From positions 628,935 through 656,603 of the forward strand of contig BFEA01000108.1 in NCBI GenBank assembly GCA_003427395.1: a DNA stretch of 27,669 bases, in the 5' to 3' direction. Each line of letters begins with the position of its first letter. The stretch's first letter is position 1. Under the pieces are notes generated by a model, which was not told where the DNA came from, made no database searches, and worked only from the letters and a program-made list of their open reading frames with translations. The translations under genes and the position numbers were made by a program. Positions 17,387 to 26,247 of this stretch are shown one piece after another. The stretch is from Chara braunii. Taxonomy: Eukaryota; Streptophyta; Charophyceae; Charales; Characeae.

Positions 17387-19201
17387 CTATGGGTCATTAA
17401 CCGCACAGTCCTCGTTTGGTTGGTTTCCTATTGAGTGTCGCCTGCGTTTGGGAACCTCTGAGAGCATGGAAGAGGAAGCCCCACTGTTGGTGTGAGAGGG
17501 GAGGCGGGGCTCTGGCGGGGTGAGTATCTCAGAGGCCGTCGACCCCTGGGATCCCACAGTCAGCTCCCTTTGCACAGGTGTGAACCGCAGAGGTTGCTGA
17601 CCCCGGCCATCGAGCGAGACCCTCTTGTTAGGTAACTGGTCTCCCCCCAATTGCTGAGGGGCTTTCCTAGAGAGCTTCTGTGGCAGTGCATGCTTGGTCA
17701 AGATCCAGGGAAAGGGGCTCGCCATCAAATGTCTGTTCAGCAGCTGATCAGGGGTGCAGGTCGGATTGCGCAGGAGAGCTTGGGAGGCGAGCATCATGAA
17801 GTGGCGGATATAGATGAATGTGATGTTAGCCAGCATCAAAGGCCGCCACGTACTACGGCAGTGCTGTAACACCGTGACAAACCTGGCCTTCCCTGAATTT
17901 GTCGAAGGAATGATGACCTCCAGGTGGGCGAAGACTCGCCGAAGAGGTACCATAGGACCTGATCAAACCAGAGCAGCCCAGCATCGCACTTCCGAGTGTT
18001 TTGGTACCTGCACTTGCATTTCAAATATGGTCTTCCGATGTTCCAGAACTTCTTCAGCGCGTTAAGGTCCCTTGCACAGCTCAGCGGGGCGGTCTTCTGC
18101 ATGACCACCGGCTTCTGGTACTGGCACTTCTCCGCATCCAGCTCTTGCAGAGCAGGGAACGACAACCGGCCACCCTTATGGGGTGTCTTCTTCTTCCCCC
18201 CATATACTAACACGCCTGCGAGCGCATTGTTGTAACACTCCTCCAGATCCTCCTTCTTCGCCCCCGCCAAAAACTTATACGCCTTAATGCCGATTGGAGC
18301 AAGATGATTGAATGACTCGAGCCTCCACACCCTATCTTGGACAGAACACGCAATATCCTCAATCCAGTGCGAGCTCACCAATGGGAGGAATGTGTGCCTC
18401 TCATAATCCCTCGCCGTAGGTCTCTTGTGCCTCTCAGTGAGATCCGCTCCTGGCGCTATGAGGAAATCAACTTCCATCCTTTCGTCCTCGTCCAAGTTGA
18501 AAACATCCAACATAGAAGAACCCCCGTCCGCCTCCTCCGTATTGTACCGTGCCATGAACCAGTCCAGATGAGTCGATGGCAGCCCCCAGGCCTTCAACCA
18601 TACCTTCTCCGCTTCCGACGTCTTCAGCTCGATGGTCCGGTCTTCCTTCAAATCCTTGGAAGCCACCTTTTCTGCGTTTGCTGCGTATCTCTCGATCAAC
18701 TCTACTAACACCGCCCTATCATTTTTGAAAGTCCAGGCCAGCTCCGCCCACTCGTTAAATTTCGTCACCCTTGTGAGGTGGGGGAACTTCCCCGCACCCA
18801 CCAACCTCCCCACCTCTTCCAAGATGTGCTTGTTTAGCGTCGAGATCAGCGCCTTGGTAGGTTTTGAGGGGGATGGAAGATCCCGAAGCCACTCGTATTT
18901 GGACAAGGTGTTGTCCCACCAAGTATCGGGAGTTAGGTCCGGGTCACTACCCTTAGAATCCTCCTCTGCGACCGGAGAGGGGGTCTGCAAACCATCCAAG
19001 GCAAACACACGGGGAGGCCCAGCCAACAGCCAACGGGGGGTCGAGAAAATACAAGAGGGTCGAGGCATCATGAGGGTCGAAAAACATAGAGAAAAACAGG
19101 TAGCCCTGCACACAGCCTCTCCAGGGATAGCCACATATCACACAGACCACGGTAAAGCCGAGGTGAGCGATCAGAAGAAATTGAAAAAGCAAAGCAGCCA
19201 T
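17387..19201 (-). pseudogene. Large uncharacterised protein, unit 1 copy, frame-broken
   Basis: This copy has two frame breaks. ATG 19201 begins a hydrophobic N-terminus like that of unit 2, but five A at 19092-19096 (four in unit 2) throw it out of frame. The main frame then runs to TGA at 17836. Near 17938-17948 the protein-like reading moves to the -1 frame, which continues from VFAHLEVIIPSTNS to TAA at 17387 and is basic and Ser/Pro-rich at its end. The middle region is rich in Trp and charged residues (KYEWLRDLPS, NEWAELAWTF, VWLKAWGLPS, HWIEDIACSVQDRVWRLES) with a Cys cluster near the end (YLKCKCRYQNTRKCDAG). No family is recognised. The second break is shared by both units. It could be a one-base deletion, a tiny intron or ribosomal frameshifting; no slippery heptamer is evident. 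Confidence 0.6.
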
Positions 19202-19289
19202 CCGGTGTCCTTCTTTTCAACAGGATTGACCAGGGGGGGGGGTTCGTGTTAGGTGTTAAGCCAATCAAGGTATCAGGGGATTAGTCCTA

Positions 19290-20220
19290 AAAGACAAGGG
19301 CTTCACATCTGCCATGATTACTTTCAATCGCCCAAATATAGACGCAAGCAGACCCCAAGCATTGTCAAAGCCAGGGGGAAGGGCCGCTTATGCGTAGGAT
19401 GGCGGAGATATCAGGGCGAGGGGGCTCAACCCCAATGCAACTCCCGGGAGAACGACACTCCTTGTTTCAATACAAAAAGAAATCCAAAGCATACTACGCT
19501 TAGGTTCCGTAAACACGGCCCGATCCGTCATCCGTAAAGATACCCACCGCAACCCCGTAACGATGATCCAACCAGGGTGTCATAAAAGCATCTATACATG
19601 GAAGAAAACGTTAATATTGTTCCATCTTTATCTCATGAGACCAAAATACGCCAGATAGCCAGGGGGGAAGGGTCGCTTATGCGTAGGATGGCGGAGACAT
19701 CAGGGCGAGGGGATTCAACCCCAACGCAACTCCCGGGAGAGCAACGCTCCTTGTCTTCAATTAGAAAATATTTCGAAGCATACTGTGCTTGGGTTCCGTA
19801 ACCACGGCCTGATCCGCCATCCACAACAGTACCCACCGCAGCCCTGTAGAAATAACCCAAACTTGGGTGTCATAGCAGGGTCTCTACTCCGAGTCCTGGA
19901 ACAATCGCTAGTATCCATCCATCTCTATCTCATGAACTCACAATACATCTGATAGCATAATCAACCGTGACCGCAACACGCCACATATGCATTACTCAAG
20001 CATGGAAATAAGGAAGAAACAGGGAGTGAACCCGCTTCGCAAGTGATAGCAAAGTATAACCAGGGAAAAACGAGGATTCGACCCCGATTCAGTGCCTAGG
20101 AGAACTCTCCATGTGTGTGTTATACTGTACGCATAGCATAAAATGCTATGAACTCCGTAATAAAAACGGCCTGGTATGCTATCACGTATTAGATTCACTG
20201 CAACCTGGGGAATCACATTC
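19290..20220. repeat. Three degenerate ~290-bp repeats, unit 1
   Basis: Blocks starting near 19377, 19663 and 20026 share, in order: a CGCTTATGCG-type segment, GAGGGG-TCAACCCC, TCCCGGGAGA...CTCC, GCATACT-GCTTAGGTTCCGTAA, ACGGCC-GATCCG and a CACCGCAACCC segment, ending in a GGTGTCATA-like edge. The first two are about 75-80% alike; the third is much more diverged. Each is preceded by ATCT(T/C)TATCTCATGA or a remnant. GGGGATTCAACCCC resembles a tRNA T-arm or B box, but no matching A box was seen. Minus-strand frames through the copies align weakly, so duplicated exons remain possible. Confidence 0.6.
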
Positions 20221-20228
20221 CTTTCCAA

Positions 20229-20456
20229 TCATGCAAAAGACGAAATAAGCAGCATCCACAAGTTTACGCTGCCATTTATCATGTTCATGAGCAAGGCAAG
20301 GGATGAAAGACCAAAGAACGAAAGAAAAGCAATCATACGAGGGACAGATATAGTCATCAGACGATGGATAATCCCACCAAATGCCTCCTTCAATAACACA
20401 GGTTCATCAAAAACATTCCCCAAACGAAAACCACCTCCCGCATCCCGAAGCGACAA
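20229..20456 (-). CDS. Small membrane-protein ORF or exon, unit 1
   Basis: A 75-codon minus frame, likely an exon because its start is not a clear ATG. After a short polar part (DAGGGFRLGNVFDEPVLL) come one or two hydrophobic segments (MIAFLSFFGLSSLALLMNMI and VNLWMLLISSFA). In unit 2 the same frame is interrupted by TGA just upstream (CGG to TGA), leaving 25299-25105. Family unknown. It lies directly downstream of another small membrane ORF on the same strand. Confidence 0.35.
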   Translation of the reverse strand: MSLRDAGGGFRLGNVFDEPVLLKEAFGGIIHRLMTISVPRMIAFLSFFGLSSLALLMNMINGSVNLWMLLISSFA

Positions 20457-20531
20457 CAGAAATAGTGTTCACGCATACAAGGGCATTACGGTGCCAGTGC
20501 AGACCCGGCTCGATCAACTAAGTCGCAATCT

Positions 20532-20768
20532 TTAGGAAACACCCTCCTCCATTAGCTTAGCAATGAATTGCCCGACCAGCTTTAGCAACTCGTCAACCAG
20601 GGCACCGTTATTTGCCNCGCATATCCCTGAGCTAGGCCTAGAGTTGGAAGGCGTCGAACATCCCACAGCCCCTGTTCTCCCTACATCCANAAATACAAGA
20701 AAAGCCAAGAAACTAANGCAGATGACTACACAGGAGANAATCATGCACAATGCTACTTCTGATTCCAT
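20532..20768 (-). CDS. 78-aa single-pass membrane microprotein, unit 1
   Basis: ATG 20768 follows a long polypyrimidine tract and TTCGATAG, a convincing 3' splice site six bases upstream of the ATG. The product starts MESEVALCMI and continues into one hydrophobic segment of about 22 residues (CVVIC-SFLAFLVF). A Ser/Pro/Gly linker and a C-terminal amphipathic stretch (ALVDELLKLVGQFIAKLMEE) follow. Four N positions fall inside the frame, so four residues are unknown. The same 78-codon frame is kept in unit 2 with a few amino-acid changes. It may be an exon or a complete small protein. Confidence 0.45.
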   Translation of the reverse strand: MESEVALCMIXSCVVICXSFLAFLVFXDVGRTGAVGCSTPSNSRPSSGICXANNGALVDELLKLVGQFIAKLMEEGVS

Positions 20769-20801
20769 CAGGTCTATCGAACGAGAGAGAAAAAATAAAC
20801 N
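20617..20801. other. Cluster of single ambiguous bases
   Basis: N occurs at 20617, 20690, 20717, 20738 and 20801, with one more at 21687. At the five clustered sites the other unit reads G, G, C, C and A. Isolated Ns confined to a duplicated region suggest conflicting reads from two or more near-identical copies. Confidence 0.95.
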
Positions 20802-20834
20802 AAGGAACGGGGGAAGAAAAAATGAAGCAAGAAG

Positions 20835-20842
20835 GAGGGACC
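20835..20842. other. Empty target site of the hAT-like element
   Basis: GAGGGACC occurs once here, between GAAG and CCTCGCTG. In unit 2 the same octamer appears on both sides of the 521-bp insertion. This unit therefore preserves the pre-insertion state. Confidence 0.9.
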
Positions 20843-20945
20843 CCTCGCTGTCTCCAAGCCCCACGTAGGAACTCCAAAATCGATGTTGCATGAAACGGAG
20901 AACCACCTCAGCCATCAGTCCAAGAATCTCCCATCCACCCCACCA

Positions 20946-20990
20946 GGGCGCCTTATACCTGGGCGCCTTATACCTGGGCGCCTTATACCT
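20946..20990. repeat. 15-bp triplication specific to unit 1
   Basis: GGGCGCCTTATACCT occurs three times in tandem with no mismatch. Unit 2 has a single copy (26344-26358, one substitution). The length keeps reading frame, giving a RYKAP-type repeat on the minus strand, but no gene is proven there. Confidence 0.95.
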
Positions 20991-21687
20991 GGGCCCACAC
21001 AAACACCGCTATTCAATATGTCCCGTCTACCGGCAGCACCAACCCCCGAGACCTCAGTCATCAAAACCCCGATGCCACCAAACTACCTGAAACCCGTGGG
21101 TCTCCTTGTGGTCATCACACCCCGTACACAGCATTTCAGGCAGCCACATCCATCTTCATCTATGCAATCATAGCCAGCCGCCACCTAGCTCGATAGATCC
21201 ACCGCAGAAAATCAGTCCACCTCAGACGTGAGCCCGCAGATGGTCATGATGCCGATGAGGGATGAAGAATGATGCAGCTACGCGTGGAGAACCAGCAGAG
21301 GCAGAGGTGCGACCGATCACACCACTCGAGGGCCGCCTGGTGTCTCCGCCTTGAGTCAGGCACTCTCGTACAGCCAGGGGAATGCAGAGGAGGTGGCGAC
21401 TCCCTGAAGCGCTTTTCACTGCCGTGCCACACGGCAGATCGTCAGAGGGTACTTGCAAACAACCACACAATCAAGCCACACACAGATCATACCACAGAGA
21501 ACGAGACAGAGGGGTGGACCAATACCACTTCTTCGTTTGGTTCCGGCAAGCCCTCTTAGCCGAATGGCAATTCCACATCCTCCATGGCGCTGTGTGTACT
21601 CCTTTAAAATGCCGAGCCTCGAGTAGTCGCCTCAGCTCGCAACCTCTGCAGCACGTAGCCTTCACGACGCACACGGAAAAAAAACTN
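20991..21687. other. Right part of unit 1, coding status unclear
   Basis: Frames of 62-163 codons exist on both strands and several are shared with unit 2, but the two units differ by 7-bp indels here (for example CCATCAG near 20914 and CCACATC near 21575), which break the plus-strand frames. The 82-codon minus frame at 21222-21470 is kept in both units but lacks an ATG. I do not call a gene. Confidence 0.4.
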
Positions 21688-21869
21688 CTAGCTGTCCCAC
21701 AAGGGCACCTGTCCGGCTTGGTGCTATCCTGCCAAGACAAGAGATCGAAATCCCTGAAGACCTCGGCAGGCCTGTATAGCCGGGCAGAGACACGCTCCCC
21801 GTATTTCCAACCAAAAATCACCGCATCGAGCGAACCAAGCGCATCTGGGGCTACCCGGGCTAGCGCATC
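21688..21869 (-). pseudogene. Truncated GLNHIP exon, unit 2
   Basis: Identical to the first 182 bases of the exon at 16999-16818, with the same TTTCTTAG acceptor. It is cut just after the CPCG motif by the unit junction. Beyond the N at 21687 the frame runs into unrelated sequence from the right end of unit 1. Either this is a real 3' truncation or the join is false. Confidence 0.6.
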
Positions 21870-22256
21870 CTAAGAAATCCTTCTGACATTGATCGCCTCA
21901 AAAAGCCTTCTCGTGTATAATAAATGCACGTATACAGGTCTCACATTCGTGGCTGCGGGCGTTTTGATCCACTTTTTTCTCCCTGCGGGAGTGAGCCCCA
22001 TGTGTCCCCGCTTTTCCTAAAAATCAACCACAGACGACAATTAAATGACATCAACATCAGGAGGAGGAAAACATTAGTCGTGATGATTAGCCCAATATTC
22101 GTAGTAGAAACAAAACAAGGAAACACTGGAAATGCAACATCCAATCCATCTGAGACCCAATCAAAAACGAAAAAAGAAAAAGGAAAAACACTCAATCGGT
22201 CATGAGGGTTGGGACGGCAAACACCCACGAGTGCTACGTAAGCCATGCAGCCCCGA

Positions 22257-24070
22257 CTATGGGTCATTAACCGCACAGTCCTCGTTTGGTTGGTTTCCTA
22301 TTGAGTGTCGCCTGCGTTTGGGAACCTCTGAGAGCATGGAAGAGGAAGCCCCACTGTTGGTGTGAGAGGGGAGGCGGGGCTCTGGCGGGGTGAGTATCTC
22401 AGAGGCCGTCGACCCCTGGGATCCCACAGTCAGCTCCCTTTGCACAGGTGTGAACCGCAGAGGTTGCTGACCCCGGCCATCGAGCGAGACCCTCTTGTTA
22501 GGTAACTGGTCTCCCCCCAATTGCTGAGGGGCTTTCCTAGAGAGCTTCTGTGGCAGTGCATGCTTGGTCAAGATCCAGGGAAAGGGGCTCGCCATCAAAT
22601 GTCTGTTCAGCAGCTGATCAGGGGTGCAGGTCGGATTGCGCAGGAGAGCTTGGGAGGCGAGCATCATGAAGTGGCGGATATAGATGAATGTGATGTTAGC
22701 CAGCATCAAAGGCCGCCACGTACTACGGCAGTGCTGTAACACCGTGACAAACCTGGCCTTCCCTGAATTTGTCGAAGGAATGATGACCTCCAGGTGGGCG
22801 AAGACTCGCCGAAGAGGTACCATAGGACCTGATCAAACCAAAGCAGCCCAGCGTCGCACTTCCGAGTGTTCTGGTACCCCCACTTGCATTTCAAATATGG
22901 TCTTCCCATGTTCCAGAACTTCTTCAGCTCGTTAAGGTCCCTTGCACAGCTCAACGGGGCGGTCTTCTGCATGACCACCGACTTCTGGTACTGGCACTTC
23001 TCCGCATCCAGCTCTTGCAGAGCAGGGAAAGACAACCGGCCACCCTTATGGGGTGTCTTCTTCTTCCCCCCATATACTAACACGCCTGCGAGCGCATCGT
23101 TGTAACACTCCTCCAGATCCTCCTTCTTCGCCCCCGCCAAAAACTTATACGCCTTAATGCCGATTGGAGCAAGATGATTGAATGACTCGAGCCTCCACAC
23201 CCTATCTTGGACAGAACACGCAATATCCTCAATCCAGTGCGAGCTCACCAATGGGAGGAATGTGTGCCTCTCATAATCCCTCGCCGTAGGTCTCTTGTGC
23301 CTCTCAGTGAGATCCGCTCCTGGCGCTATGAGGAAATCAACTTCCATCCTTTCGTCCTCGTCCAAGTTGAAAACATCCAACATAGAAGAACCCCCGTCCG
23401 CCTCCTCCGTATTGTACCGTGCCATGAACCAGTCCAGATGAGTCGATGGCAGCCCCCAGGCCTTCAACCATACCTTCTCCGCTTCCGACGTCTTCAGCTC
23501 GATGGTCCGGTCTTCCTTCAAATCCTTGGAAGCCACCTTTTCTGCGTTTGCTGCGTATCTCTCGATCAACTCTACTAACACCGCCCTATCATTTTTGAAA
23601 GTCCAGGCCAGCTCCGCCCACTCGTTAAATTTCGTCACCCTTGTGAGGTGGGGGAACTTCCCCGCACCCACCAACCTCCCCACCTCTTCCAAGATGTGCT
23701 TGTTTAGCGTCGAGATCAGCGCCTTGGTAGGTTTTGAGGGGGATGGAAGATCCCGAAGCCACTCGTATTTGGACAAGGTGTTGTCCCACCAGGTATCGGG
23801 AGTTAGGTCCGGATCACTACCCTCGGAATCCTCCTCTGCGACCGGAGAGGGGGTCTGCAAACCATCCAAGGCAAACACACGGGGAGGCCCAGCCAACAGC
23901 CAACGGGGGGTCGAGAAAATAGAAGATGGTCGAGGCATCATGAGGTTCGAAAAACATAGAGAAAACAGGCAGCCCTGCACACAGCCTCTCCAGGGATAGC
24001 CACATATCACACAGACCACGGTAAAGCCGAGGTGAGCAATCAGAAGAAATTGAAAAAGCAAAGCAGCCAT
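22257..24070 (-). CDS. Large uncharacterised protein, unit 2 copy
   Basis: ATG 24070 opens a 454-codon frame to 22706. The first 30 residues (MAALLFQFLLIAHLGFTVVC then VICGYPWRG) look like a signal peptide or membrane anchor, so the product may enter the secretory pathway. An acidic patch (EEDSEGSDPD) follows, then a Trp-rich, helix-like region and a Cys cluster (YLKCKWGYQNTRKCDAG). Protein-like reading continues in the -1 frame from about 22815 to 22257 (188 codons, overlapping), which gives a total near 600 residues if the break is bridged. The next exon on this strand would be 21869-21688. Compared with unit 1 it lacks the extra A near its start, so this is the more intact copy. Family unknown; no catalytic motif was recognised. 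Confidence 0.65.
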
Positions 24071-24159
24071 TCGGTGTCCTTCTTTTCAACAAGATTGACC
24101 AGGGGGGGCTTTTCGTGTTAGGTGTTAAGCCAATCAAGGTATCAGGGGATTAGTCCCAA

Positions 24160-25095
24160 AAGACAAGGGCTTCACATCTGCCATGATTACTTTCAATCGC
24201 CCAAATATAGACGCAAGCAGACCCCAGGCATATCTCAGCATTGTCAAAGCCAAGGGGAAGGGTCGCTTATGCGTAGGATGGCGGAGATATCAGGGCGAGG
24301 GGGCTCAACCCCAACGCAACTCCCAAGAGAACGAAGCTCCTTGTTTCAATAAGAAATCCAAAGCATACTACGCTTAGGTTCCATAAACACGGCCCGATCC
24401 GTCATCCATAAACATACCCACCGCAACCCCGTAACAATGATCCAACCAGGGTGTCATAAAAACATCTATACATGGAAGAAAACGTTAGTATTGTTCCATC
24501 TTTATCTCATGAGACCAAAATACGCCAGATAGCCAGGGCGGAAGGGTCGCTTATGCGTAGGATAGCGAAGACATCAGGGCGAGGGGATTCAACCCCAACG
24601 CAACTCCCGGGAGAGCAACGTTCCTTGTCTTCAATTAGCAAATATTTCAAAGGATACTGTGTTTGGGTTCCGTAACCACGACCTGATCCGCCATCCACAA
24701 CAATACCGACCGCAGCCCTGTAGAAATAACCCAAACTTGGGTGTCATAGCAGGGTCTCCACTCCGAGTCCTGGAACAATCGTTAGTATCCATCCATCTCT
24801 ATTTCATGAACTTACAATACATCCAATAGCATAATCAACCGTGACCGCAACATGCCACATCTGCATTACTCAAGCATGGAAATAAGGAAGAAACAGGGAG
24901 TGAAACCGCTTCGCAAGTGATAGCAAAGTATAACCAGGGAAAAATGAGGATTCGACCCCGATTCAGTGCCTAGGAGAACTCTCCATGTGTGTGTGTTATA
25001 CTGTACACATAGCATAAAATGCTATGAACTCCGTTATAAAAACGGCCTGGTATGCTATCACGTATTAGATTCACTCTAACCTGGGGAATCACATT
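24160..25095. repeat. Three degenerate ~290-bp repeats, unit 2
   Basis: Counterpart of 19290-20220, with copies beginning near 24254, 24537 and 24900. An extra ATCTCAGC-containing insertion near 24231 and small deletions distinguish it from unit 1, so this part of the units has diverged by several percent. Confidence 0.6.
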
Positions 25096-25104
25096 CCTTT
25101 CCAA

Positions 25105-25299
25105 TCATGCAAAAGACGAAATAAACAGCATCCACAAGTTTACGCTACCATTTATCATGTTCATGAGCAAGGCAAGGGATGAAAGACCAAAGAACGAAAG
25201 AAAAGCAATCATATGAGGGACAGATATAGTCATCAAACGATGGATAATCCCACCAAATGCCTCCTTCAATAACACAGGTTCGTCAGAAACATTCCCCAA
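25105..25299 (-). CDS. Small membrane-protein ORF or exon, unit 2
   Basis: Counterpart of 20456-20229, 64 codons. The hydrophobic part is conserved with a few changes (R to H, L to F). The upstream extension seen in unit 1 is closed by a TGA here, and no ATG replaces it, so this copy may be dead or may start at an internal splice site. Confidence 0.3.
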   Translation of the reverse strand: MGNVSDEPVLLKEAFGGIIHRLMTISVPHMIAFLSFFGLSSLALLMNMINGSVNLWMLFISSFA

Positions 25300-25407
25300 A
25301 CGAAAATCACCTCCCGCATCTCAAAGCGACAACAGAAACAGCGTTCACGCAGAGAAGGGCATTACGGTGCCAGTGCAGACCCGACTCGATCAACTAAGTC
25401 GCAATCT

Positions 25408-25644
25408 TTAGGAAACACCCTCCTCCATTAGCTTAGCAATGAATTGCCCGACCAAATTTAGCAACTCGTCAACCAGGGCACCATTATTTGCCGCGCATAT
25501 CCCTGAGCTAGGCCTAGAGTTGGAAGGCGTTGAATATCCCGCAGCCCCTGTTCTCCCTACATCCAGAAATACAAGAAAAGCCAAGAAACTAACGCAGATG
25601 ACTACACAAGAGACAATCATGCACAATGCTACTTCTGATTCCAT
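25408..25644 (-). CDS. 78-aa single-pass membrane microprotein, unit 2
   Basis: Same 78-codon frame as 20768-20532, here without Ns. It starts MESEVALCMI, has one membrane segment (VSCVVICVSFLAFLVFLDVG), a Ser/Pro-rich linker and an amphipathic C-terminus (LVDELLNLVGQFIAKLMEEG). The acceptor-like TTCGATAG and polypyrimidine tract directly precede the ATG. The hAT-like insertion lies 75 bases upstream of the ATG on this strand, so it probably interrupts an intron or leader, not the frame itself. Differences from unit 1 are mostly non-synonymous (V/A, C/Y, K/N), so strong purifying selection is not evident. Confidence 0.45.
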   Translation of the reverse strand: MESEVALCMIVSCVVICVSFLAFLVFLDVGRTGAAGYSTPSNSRPSSGICAANNGALVDELLNLVGQFIAKLMEEGVS

Positions 25645-25710
25645 CAGGTCTATCGAACGAGAGAGAAAAAATAAACAAAGGAACGGGGGAAGAAAAAATG
25701 AAGCAAGAAG

Positions 25711-25718
25711 GAGGGACC
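25711..25718. other. Target-site duplication, left copy
   Basis: GAGGGACC directly before the CAGTG end of the element. It matches 26240-26247 exactly. Confidence 0.9.
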
Positions 25719-25820
25719 CAGTGTCGTACTCGTGACCGTGACCAGAACCGGTCACATGAACGTGACCGGCCGTTCATTTGGTGTTTTTTTTTGTGAACGG
25801 GCCGACCACTACAGAGTGGC

Positions 25821-25854
<34 letters not shown>

Positions 25855-26093
25855 GGCTCCCCCAGGTACATTCGCCTCAAGCCCCACAGCGTGATGACAT
25901 TGAAAAAATAAAACAAAATCGAAATGACCTACAAAATAGCAAACGAAAATGCTTATTTTGGCTGGTTGATTTATTTTATTTTTTATTTTTAATTAAAAAA
26001 AATATTATTCGTGAAATTGTTTTTTGAAAAAATTATAGGGAGTTACCCTTCGATGTCCCCCACCCTCCTATAAAAAAAAACAAATACCCCCCA

Positions 26094-26136
<43 letters not shown>

Positions 26137-26239
26137 GCTCTCCGTGAACTCCATGAACTCCCGTGTCGTGAACGGGGTGAACTCCATGACCGGTCTCCGT
26201 CCGCAGACCCCGTGAACGCTGACCGGTGGTACGGCACTA
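25719..26239. mobile_element. hAT-like non-autonomous transposon (MITE type), 521 bp
   Basis: The ends are CAGTGTCGTAC on the left and, reverse-complemented, TAGTGCCGTAC on the right. Both fit the hAT terminal pattern YARNG and match each other at 9 of 11 bases. An 8-bp target-site duplication, the hAT length, flanks it, and unit 1 has the empty site. Inverted similarity continues inside. Both arms hold many GTGAAC/GTGACC and ACCGGTCA motifs over about 105 bases and then reach AGAGTGGCG-T32 on the left and its mirror AGAGCGG-T38 on the right. No transposase frame exists, so it must be mobilised in trans. The AT-rich centre looks like stuffer. Confidence 0.88.
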
Positions 26240-26247
26240 GAGGGACC
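26240..26247. other. Target-site duplication, right copy
   Basis: GAGGGACC directly after the element's TA-ending terminus, continuing as CCTCGCTG exactly as in the unoccupied unit 1 site at 20835-20850. Confidence 0.9.

Larger units (their letters stand above)
16818..21687. repeat. Tandem unit 1 (4.87 kb)
   Basis: Aligned at an offset of 4870, this unit and 21688-27047 share the whole minus-strand gene set. I see no difference over 16818-17970 and none over 18229-18921. About eleven differences cluster between these blocks, and divergence is several percent after 18921, with small indels. The unit ends at CACACGGAAAAAAAACT, where N 21687 marks the join. The left end lies inside an exon. Confidence 0.92.

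Noticed and set aside
17071-17406. Hydrophobic 111-codon minus frame, repeated at 21941-22276
   Set aside because: It is identical in both units only because the DNA is identical there; it lies between the large ORF and the next acceptor and is better explained as intron.
18337-19252. Plus-strand frames of 123 and 206 codons opposite the large ORF
   Set aside because: They are antisense shadows; the minus frame is longer and has more protein-like composition.
21222-21470. 82-codon minus frame conserved at 26590-26838
   Set aside because: It has no ATG, no recognised motif and no excess of silent changes between the units; not called, though an exon cannot be excluded.
25719-26239. Classifying the insertion as a CACTA element because one end reads CACTA
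   Set aside because: The other end does not read CACTA in inverted form, and the target duplication is 8 bp; CACTA elements make 3-bp duplications, while YARNG ends with 8 bp fit hAT.
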